Source: Microbacterium sp. 1.5R (GTDB lineage Bacteria; Actinomycetota; Actinomycetes; Actinomycetales; Microbacteriaceae). Taken from it: 64,000 nucleotides of DNA. Below are positions 43,612 to 49,853 of this stretch, one piece after another. Position numbers and translations under genes: made by a program. Where the stretch lies: contig NZ_VDRC01000002.1 of NCBI RefSeq assembly GCF_007667425.1, forward strand, positions 521,072-585,071, in the 5' to 3' direction. The notes below the pieces were generated by a model. That model saw nothing but the letters and a program-made list of their open reading frames with translations, was not told where the DNA came from and ran no database searches. Position 1 is the stretch's first letter. Every line of letters begins with the position of its first letter.

Positions 43612-44508
43612 ATGACCACGATGCGCGCGTCCTTCGATCGTGCGGCCGAGCTGCGCACCGAGGCCGGAGTGGTCGAACGGCTTCGAGCCGACGACACCAC
43701 CAGGGTCATCGCCGTCCGCGACGGACGCGCACGCATCGAGAACGCCGACCTCGACGAGCCTCGACTCCTGCGCGTCGCGCCGTCAGAGATCGCGGAGGCG
43801 ACGTGGGCGCTGCTGGGGCGCGACGCGACCGGCGTCGTCGTGCTCCTGGCTCTGCTGACTCCGGAGGCCGACACGGTCGACACGACGCCGGACGAGACCT
43901 GGTTGGGACTGCGCGACCTCGGCGCTCGCCTCGACGACGAGGACTCCGAGCTGCTCATCGAGGCGCTGGCCCTCGGCGGATGGGTGCGCGACGCGCCCTT
44001 CTGCCCGACGTGCGGCGGCGGCACCGAGCTGCGCCAGGCGGGGTGGTCTCGGCGTTGCCTCGTGTGCGGTCGAGAGCACTTCCCGCGTACCGATCCCGCC
44101 GTCATCGTCGCCGTCGAGAGTCAGGGCGGCGAGCGGCTGCTGCTGGGAGCCAACGCCAACTGGGGCGGCCGCATGTACTCGTGCTTCGCGGGCTTCACGG
44201 AGGCAGGCGAGTCGTTGGAGACGACCGTGCACCGCGAACTCGCCGAGGAAGCAGGGGTGCGCCTCGCATCCCTGCACTACGTGTCGTCGCAGCCGTGGCC
44301 CTTTCCCCGGTCGCTCATGCTCGGTTTCCGGGCGGTCGCCCTCGACGAGGACGAGGTGCGCCCCGACGGCGAGGAGATCATCGACGTCCGGTGGTTCACG
44401 CGCGACGAGATCGGCACCGCGCTCGCCGGGGAAGGCCCGGTCGGGCTGCCCGGAGCCGCCTCGATCGCCCGCGCCCTGATCACGGCCTGGTACGAGGGGC
44501 GCGCGTGA
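43612..44508 (+). CDS. nudC: NADH/NAD(+) diphosphatase, decaps NAD-RNA
   Basis: A 298-residue Nudix hydrolase. A zinc-binding motif has Cys131, Cys134, Cys149 and Cys152 (CPTC and CLVC). The Nudix box GFTEAGESLETTVHRELAEEAGV and the NudC-specific SQPWPFPRSLM array are intact. NudC hydrolyses NAD(H) and removes the NAD cap from RNA 5' ends. GAGAGGGA lies before ATG 43612. The end overlaps the uvrD2 start by GTGA. The nudC-uvrD2 pairing is also found in mycobacteria. Confidence 0.95.
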   Translation: MTTMRASFDRAAELRTEAGVVERLRADDTTRVIAVRDGRARIENADLDEPRLLRVAPSEIAEATWALLGRDATGVVVLLALLTPEADTVDTTPDETWLGLRDLGARLDDEDSELLIEALALGGWVRDAPFCPTCGGGTELRQAGWSRRCLVCGREHFPRTDPAVIVAVESQGGERLLLGANANWGGRMYSCFAGFTEAGESLETTVHRELAEEAGVRLASLHYVSSQPWPFPRSLMLGFRAVALDEDEVRPDGEEIIDVRWFTRDEIGTALAGEGPVGLPGAASIARALITAWYEGRA

Positions 44509-46226
44509 GCGCACTGGACGCGCTCGACGACAGACAACGGGAGGCGGCATCCGTCCTGCGCGGCCCGGTGGCGGTGCTCGCCGGCGCCGGCACGGGGAAG
44601 ACCCGCGTCATCACCCACCGCATCGCGCACGGCGTCGACACCGGCGCCTACTCGCCGTCGAGGGTGATGGCGGTCACGTTCACAGCCAAGGCGGCGGGCG
44701 AACTGCGTGGTCGTCTGCGGGCGCTCGGCGTCGAGGGCGTCGCCGCCAGGACGTTCCACGCGGCGGCGCTGGCCCAGCTGAACTTCTTCTGGCCGACCCT
44801 CGCCGGATCCCCCGCCCCCTCGATCATCGACAACAAGGTGCGGATGCTGGGACAGGCCGCCGACGCGATGCGTCTGCGCCCGAGCACCGCCACCCTGCGC
44901 GACATCGCATCCGAGATCGAGTGGCGCAAGGTGTCGATGCTCTCCGTCGAGCAGCATGCCGCGCTCGGCCGAGGGCCCGGCGGGATCGACGCGCAGCAGC
45001 TGGTCGAACTGCAGCAGCGCTATGAGGCGCTCAAGGACGAACGGCACCAGCTCGACTTCGAGGACGTGCTGCTCGCCTGCGCGGGGATGCTGGAGGCCGA
45101 GTCGCGCGTGGCCGCCTCGGTGCATGAGCAGTATCGGCACTTCACCGTCGACGAGTTCCAGGACGTCTCGCCCCTGCAGAACCGGCTCCTCGAGCTCTGG
45201 CTCGGCGACCGCCGCGACATCTGCGTCGTGGGCGACGCGAGTCAGACGATCTACTCGTTCGCCGGTGCCGAGCAGCGCTTCCTGCTCGACTTCGAGCGAC
45301 GGCATCCCGACGCCACCGTCGTCCGCCTCGAGACGAACTACCGGTCGCAGGCGCCGATCCTCGAAGCCGCCAACGCTCTCATGCGCGGGCGCCCTGGCGC
45401 GCTCGAGCTCGTCCCTGCACGTGAGTCCTTCTCCGCGGATGCGCCGACGGTGACTGCCTACGACAGCGAGCGGGATGAGGCGGAGGGGATCGCCTCGTCG
45501 GTCTCCGCGCGCATCGAGTCGGGGGCATCGCCCGCCGACATCGCCGTGCTGTACCGCGCGCATGCGCAATCGGCGGCGTTGCAGCAGGCGCTCGCCGCGG
45601 AGGGCATCGCGACCTCTGTGCTGGGTGGCACGCGGTTCTTCGCCATGCCGGAGGTGCGCCAGGCCATTCTCGCCCTCCGTGCCGCTGCGGTGGCGCCGAC
45701 CGAGCACGGGTTCCTCCCGGGTGTGCAGCGCGTGCTCCGCGAGCTCGGCCTCACGGATGAGCCGCCGGCGGCGGGAGGGGCGCAGCGCGACGGATGGGAG
45801 GCGCGTCGCGCGATCCTCCGCCTGGCCGAGGAAGCCGGTCCCGACGCGACGCTGCGCAACTTCAGCGACGCTCTGATGGCGCGCGCGAAGGATCAGCACG
45901 AGCCGACGATGCGCACGGTGACGCTGTCGACGCTGCATGCGGCCAAGGGTCTCGAATGGCCGCACGTCCATCTCGCGGGGTGGGCGGAGGGGGCCTTGCC
46001 GATCTCCTACGCGACCGGTTTCGACGCGATCGACGAGGAGCGACGGCTTGCGTACGTCGGAGTCACGCGGGCCGCGCGTACCCTCTCGGTGTCGTGGTCG
46101 CGTTCTGCCGGTCGAGGCGAACGGGCGCCGTCCCGCTTCCTGGCTGAGATAGGAACGACTGCTCGCGGCACCGGCATTCTGCGTGAAACCTCACCGGCGG
46201 CAGCTCGGAGCGAACGCCGCCGCTGA
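44505..46226 (+). CDS. uvrD2: UvrD2-like DNA helicase, short form
   Basis: A 573-residue SF1A helicase. Motifs in order: AGAGTGKTRVITHRI, TFTAKAAGEL, HQLDFEDVLL, FTVDEFQDVSPLQ (intact Asp-Glu), GDASQTIYSFAGA, ETNYRSQAPIL, LSTLHAAKGLEW and YVGVTRAAR. Mycobacterial UvrD2 is about 700 residues, with an HRDC domain and a tetracysteine C-terminus; here the protein stops about 35 residues after the last helicase motif, so both are absent. GTG 44505 overlaps the nudC stop. The last 164 bases overlap the convergent gene. Confidence 0.88.
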   Translation: MSALDALDDRQREAASVLRGPVAVLAGAGTGKTRVITHRIAHGVDTGAYSPSRVMAVTFTAKAAGELRGRLRALGVEGVAARTFHAAALAQLNFFWPTLAGSPAPSIIDNKVRMLGQAADAMRLRPSTATLRDIASEIEWRKVSMLSVEQHAALGRGPGGIDAQQLVELQQRYEALKDERHQLDFEDVLLACAGMLEAESRVAASVHEQYRHFTVDEFQDVSPLQNRLLELWLGDRRDICVVGDASQTIYSFAGAEQRFLLDFERRHPDATVVRLETNYRSQAPILEAANALMRGRPGALELVPARESFSADAPTVTAYDSERDEAEGIASSVSARIESGASPADIAVLYRAHAQSAALQQALAAEGIATSVLGGTRFFAMPEVRQAILALRAAAVAPTEHGFLPGVQRVLRELGLTDEPPAAGGAQRDGWEARRAILRLAEEAGPDATLRNFSDALMARAKDQHEPTMRTVTLSTLHAAKGLEWPHVHLAGWAEGALPISYATGFDAIDEERRLAYVGVTRAARTLSVSWSRSAGRGERAPSRFLAEIGTTARGTGILRETSPAAARSERRR

Positions 46227-46926
46227 GGGAGACGACGCCGCCGTCTGCGCTCGGGGCTGCGAGCATGGTGGCGACGGCGGTGGCGGCCTGCGCGATGCGG
46301 GCCGCGCTGATCGCTCCGGCCGTGCGCCCGATCAGCTGCGCGTGCAGACGCGGCCACGCCGGGTCGCGGTCGCGTTCCTGGGCGTCGCGACACGACAGGC
46401 AGGGCGACTCGCCCGGGACGACGAGGGGGCCGACGGTGCTTCTTCCCCGCTCGAGTGCCACGGGGAGATGCGGGATGTCCTCGCGGAGATAGCGGGCGAG
46501 ATGGAGGGCCGCCGCTGCCCCCTCGACCAGCACCACCGCGACGTCGCCGGGGGAGCGGCGATCGCCGGACGGCACTCCTTCGTCGAGCAGCGCTTCGCGC
46601 ATGCGATACCCGCAGCGACCGTCGAGCACGTCGCTGCTGTCGACCCATGCGGCGCGGTGCGTCGTGATCTCATCGATCAGCAGGGGATCGATTCGGGCGT
46701 ACAGGGCTCTGGCTTCGGCCCGCGGGGCACCGACGGAGTGCGCGATCACGTCGAACGCGGCGCGGCGGAACCCCGCGGCCATGCGCGCGAGCAGCTGCTC
46801 GACCCAGGGAGCGGATGCCGGGATGCGCAGAGTGCCCTCGATACCGATCTGCAGAGTGTCGCCATCGCGCCAGAGAAGCGGGACGGCGGGATCGAGACGG
46901 GTGATCGTGCGGGAGCTGAGCGGCAT
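46063..46926 (-). CDS. TOMM cyclodehydratase-like (ocin-ThiF-like) zinc protein, orphan
   Basis: A 287-residue protein. PCLSCRDAQERDRDPAWPRL (Cys176, Cys179) followed by ECRC (Cys251, Cys253) gives a likely four-cysteine zinc site, and CLSC-x-D-x3-RD-RDPAWP is typical of bacteriocin-type cyclodehydratase/E1-like partner proteins. No ATP-binding E1 motif and no YcaO, precursor peptide or dehydrogenase is nearby. The mycobacterial homologue lies in the same place (recalled as Rv3196), so this is probably a conserved housekeeping offshoot, not a biosynthetic cluster. A CACAAT box 6 bases before ATG 46926 predicts a leaderless mRNA. The last 34 residues run antisense through uvrD2. Confidence 0.7.
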   Translation of the reverse strand: MPLSSRTITRLDPAVPLLWRDGDTLQIGIEGTLRIPASAPWVEQLLARMAAGFRRAAFDVIAHSVGAPRAEARALYARIDPLLIDEITTHRAAWVDSSDVLDGRCGYRMREALLDEGVPSGDRRSPGDVAVVLVEGAAAALHLARYLREDIPHLPVALERGRSTVGPLVVPGESPCLSCRDAQERDRDPAWPRLHAQLIGRTAGAISAARIAQAATAVATMLAAPSADGGVVSLSGGVRSELPPVRFHAECRCREQSFLSQPGSGTAPVRLDRQNATTTPRGYARPA

Positions 46927-46990
46927 CCCTCGATTGTGCGGAGGATCCGGCGCGCTCGGGGACGAGGATCCTGTTTCCGTGGAGAACTCC

Positions 46991-47026
46991 GTGAGGCGCC
47001 CTTGCGTGCAGGAGCGGGCGCCTCAC
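46991..47026 (-). terminator. Terminator after the DUF2342 gene
   Basis: Perfect 10-bp stem GTGAGGCGCC/GGCGCCTCAC, 16-base loop, 5 bases past the stop at 47032. Confidence 0.65.
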
Positions 47027-47031
47027 GAGGA

Positions 47032-48558
47032 TCACACCGGGCGATCGCCCTCCGGCGATCCGTCGTCGCGCGGCTCGTCGTGCGAGTCGACGTCGGGGGA
47101 GTCGCCGGTGCGCTCCGACGGGCGATCCGTGCTCTCCGACGGGCGATCCGTGCTCTCCGACGAGTCCTCCACGCTGGCCGACGGGCCCTCCGTGCTTCCC
47201 TCCGACCGCTCCGTCGACTCCTCGGCGCTGCCGAAGTCCTCACCGTCGAGCAGGCGTGCGAGCGCCTCGTCGAACTCGTCGGCGACCGGCTCCTCGCCGC
47301 GCGCAGTCGCCTGCAGGCGTGCGACGAGCGCGGTGGGGTCGTCGATGTCCTCCGGCGTGGGCATGAGGTCGGGGTAGTCCCACAACGCGTCGCGCCCCGC
47401 GGCGCCGACGGCATCCGTCACCGCCTGCCACATGGCCGAGGCCTCGCGCAGCCGGCGAGGTCGCAGCTTGAGACCCACCAGTGCGCCGAGGGCATCCTCC
47501 GCAGGGCCACCGACCGCTCGTCGACGGCGGGCGGCCTCGGCGATCCGGGCGCCGTCGGGGAGCCGCGCGGTCGCCTGAGCCGTGACGACGTCGACCCACC
47601 CGTCGATGGTGGCGACGAGGTTCTCGAGTCGTGCGAGCGCGTCGCGCTGCGCGTCGGTCTGCGTGGGCAGCAGCGCGCCGCCCTCGATGGCGGCGCGCAG
47701 CTCCTCCGGGTTCGACGGGTCGAGGCGGCTGGCCACGTCCTCCAGGGCGTCGACGTCGACCGTCACGCCGCGGGCGAAGTCGGTGATCTGCGCCATGACG
47801 TGCAGGTGCAGCCACTTGGCGTGCCGGTACAGGCGTGCATAGGCGAGTTCGCGGGTGGCGAGATACAGCGCGATCTGATCCTCGGGGATCTCGAGTCCCT
47901 CTCCGAATCCGGTGAGGTTCTGCGGGATCACGGCGGCCGTGCCGGCCGGCAGCACCGGGATGCCGACGTCCCCGCCCGACACCACTTCCAGCGACAGGTT
48001 GCCCAGCACCTGGCCGAACTGCGCCGCGAAGACCGAGCCGCCCAGCCCGCGCATGAGCCTGCCCGCGCCCTGCACGACGTCGCGCATGTCATCGGGGACC
48101 TGCGTGTCGAGTGCCGCGGTGAGGGCGTCGGCGATGCTCGTCGACACCGGGTCGGCGATCTCCTTCCAGACCGGGAGCGTCGCCTCGACCCACTCGCCAC
48201 GGGTCATGGCCCGCGGCGGCTCGGCGAGTTCGGAGATCGTCGTCGCCTCGCTCAGCCACAGCTCGGCGAGCGCGAACGAGTCGACGAGCGAGGTGCGCGA
48301 CCCCTCCGAGATGCCGAGTCCGTCGCGGTTCGCGATGTGCAGCGCCTGCCTGAGCGCGTTCTCCCATGCGTCTCCGCCGAACGCTCCCTGGAGCTGCGAC
48401 ATGATGGTCTGCATCATGGCCGGGTCGAGCTGCAGCCCGTCCATGCCTGAGAACGCGTTGCGCAGTGCCTCTGGGTCGATGTCTCCGCCTCCCTGGCCGG
48501 ACATCATTCGTCGGAGGAACTCCTGGAAGTCCTCGGGGGTCGGGTCGTTGTCTGCCAT
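47032..48558 (-). CDS. DUF2342/zincin-like protein with altered metal site
   Basis: A 508-residue protein of the zinc-dependent metalloprotease-like family DUF2342. An N-terminal region (QLQGAFGGDAWENALRQALHIA) is followed by the conserved core with GDVGIPVLPAGTAAVIPQN and LATRELAYARLYRHAKWLHLH. Family members I recall have a His after the Glu (REAAH); here it is Tyr (RELAY), and no HEXXH is present, so it is likely inactive or uses other ligands. The last 75 residues are disordered, Glu/Ser/Asp-rich and contain a tandem repeat. ATG 48558 follows GAGAGG. Confidence 0.82.
   Translation of the reverse strand: MADNDPTPEDFQEFLRRMMSGQGGGDIDPEALRNAFSGMDGLQLDPAMMQTIMSQLQGAFGGDAWENALRQALHIANRDGLGISEGSRTSLVDSFALAELWLSEATTISELAEPPRAMTRGEWVEATLPVWKEIADPVSTSIADALTAALDTQVPDDMRDVVQGAGRLMRGLGGSVFAAQFGQVLGNLSLEVVSGGDVGIPVLPAGTAAVIPQNLTGFGEGLEIPEDQIALYLATRELAYARLYRHAKWLHLHVMAQITDFARGVTVDVDALEDVASRLDPSNPEELRAAIEGGALLPTQTDAQRDALARLENLVATIDGWVDVVTAQATARLPDGARIAEAARRRRAVGGPAEDALGALVGLKLRPRRLREASAMWQAVTDAVGAAGRDALWDYPDLMPTPEDIDDPTALVARLQATARGEEPVADEFDEALARLLDGEDFGSAEESTERSEGSTEGPSASVEDSSESTDRPSESTDRPSERTGDSPDVDSHDEPRDDGSPEGDRPV
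47113..47162 (-). repeat. 21-bp tandem repeat in the DUF2342 protein tail
   Basis: CTCCGACGGGCGATCCGTGCT occurs at 47113-47133 and 47134-47154, with a third partial copy to 47162. Encodes SESTDRP-type units. Confidence 0.85.
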
Positions 48559-48674
48559 CGGGTTCGCCTCTCAGCACGTCTGAAGCCGTGCCATCTACGC
48601 TAGTCACAGGATCGGCCGCGGGACCCGGACACGGGGCAATCGCTGTACGCCGCCCGCGAACGACGGAGGAACCA

Positions 48675-49769
48675 GTGGATCGAACCCGGTCTGTGAAGCT
48701 CGGACTGGGCGTATGGGCGCTGATCGTCGCACTGATCGCGCTCGTCGTGCTCACCTTCCTGCCGACGCCGTACGTCATCCAGCGCCCCGGCCCCGTGTAC
48801 GACACTCTCGGCACGGCGGCGGGCGCCGACGACGAGCAGGTTCCGCTGATCAAGGTCGACGGGGCTGAGACGTTCGAGACCGGCGGCACTCTCGACCTCA
48901 CCACCGTGCAGGTCGTCGGCAACCGCGAGCGCACCCCGAGCTGGTTCGAGCTCGCACTCGCCTGGACGGATCGCTCGCGCGCCGTCGTGCCGATCGAGTC
49001 GGTGTTCCCGGCGGGGCAGACCAGCGAGCAGCGCGACGAGCGCAATGCCACGCTCATGGTCGACTCGCAGCATGAGGCCACCGCCGCCGCCCTCGGCGAG
49101 CTCGGCTACGACACCGGGGCCGCTGTCGCCGTCGTCGAGGTGATCGACGACGCCCCGGCGGCGGGGCTGCTGGAGCCGGACGACGTCGTGACCGCCATCG
49201 ACGGCACGCCCGTCACCTCGGCGAAGGTGCTGCGACAGGCGATCCAGGATGCCGGCGGCGCGCCGGTGCAGCTGACCGTGCTCCGAGCGGGGGAGGAGCG
49301 GACCGTCGAGGTGACGCCCGAGAAGCAGGTCGACGGAGACGTCACCACGTGGCTCATCGGGGTGACGCTGCGGACCGACTACGACTTCGAGATCGACGTG
49401 ACCATCCAGCTCGACAACGTCGGCGGGCCGAGTGCCGGCATGATGTTCGCGCTCGGGATCATCGACACGCTCACCCCCGGTGAGCTCAACGGCGGGCAGA
49501 ACGTCGCCGGCACCGGCACGATCGAGGCCGACGGCACCGTGGGGCCGATCGGCGGCATCCGGCAGAAGCTCTACGGCGCCCGCGATGCCGGCGCGGAGTA
49601 CTTCCTCGCGCCGCAGTCGAACTGCGACGAGGTCACGGGGCACGTCCCCGACGGACTGACGGTGCTCAGCACGTCGACGCTCGACGAGTCGCTCGCGGCG
49701 CTCGAGGCGATCGCCGACGGCGGCGACATCGGGGCGCTGCCGACGTGCGACGTCGCCGCGGCGAAGTGA
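48675..49769 (+). CDS. Membrane-anchored PDZ and Lon-like (S16) serine protease
   Basis: A 364-residue YlbL-type protein. One N-terminal membrane helix (VWALIVALIALVVLTFLPT) is followed by an extracellular region with a PDZ domain at about residues 145-225 (VAVVEVIDDAPAAGLLEPDDVV) and a C-terminal Lon-like domain. The catalytic dyad is Ser253 in GGPSAGMMFALGI and Lys298 in GGIRQKLYGA. GTG 48675 has GGAGGA 5 bases upstream. It matches the mycobacterial Rv3194c gene beside UPF0182. It may degrade envelope proteins; targets are unknown. Confidence 0.92.
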   Translation: MDRTRSVKLGLGVWALIVALIALVVLTFLPTPYVIQRPGPVYDTLGTAAGADDEQVPLIKVDGAETFETGGTLDLTTVQVVGNRERTPSWFELALAWTDRSRAVVPIESVFPAGQTSEQRDERNATLMVDSQHEATAAALGELGYDTGAAVAVVEVIDDAPAAGLLEPDDVVTAIDGTPVTSAKVLRQAIQDAGGAPVQLTVLRAGEERTVEVTPEKQVDGDVTTWLIGVTLRTDYDFEIDVTIQLDNVGGPSAGMMFALGIIDTLTPGELNGGQNVAGTGTIEADGTVGPIGGIRQKLYGARDAGAEYFLAPQSNCDEVTGHVPDGLTVLSTSTLDESLAALEAIADGGDIGALPTCDVAAAK

Positions 49770-49796
49770 CGTCCTCCCGGCGAAGTGACGTCGTGA
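49759..49796 (+). repeat. 19-bp tandem duplication spanning the protease stop codon
   Basis: CGGCGAAGTGACGTC occurs at 49759-49773 and 49778-49792; period 19. The first copy contains the TGA stop of the protease gene. Confidence 0.75.
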
Positions 49797-49841
49797 CCTC
49801 CCCGTGACAGGAACGACAGCCGCACCACAGTAAGGGATGCC

Positions 49842-49847
49842 TAGGAT
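49842..49847 (+). promoter_or_regulatory. -10 box of leaderless UPF0182 promoter
   Basis: TAGGAT, 6 bases before GTG 49854. The intervening GGAAGG could also act as a weak ribosome-binding site. Confidence 0.45.
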
Positions 49848-49853
49848 GGAAGG

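Noticed and set aside
42147..44105. 652-codon version of the APH-fold gene
   Set aside because: The N-terminal 186 residues run antisense through nudC and its upstream region, and lack APH sequence; the ATG at 43547 gives the normal start.
46063..46926. A thiazole/oxazole-modified peptide biosynthetic cluster
   Set aside because: Only one cyclodehydratase-like protein is present; no YcaO, dehydrogenase, precursor or dedicated exporter lies nearby.
47113..47162. Possible CRISPR-like or direct-repeat array
   Set aside because: The units are contiguous without spacers and in frame inside a coding region.
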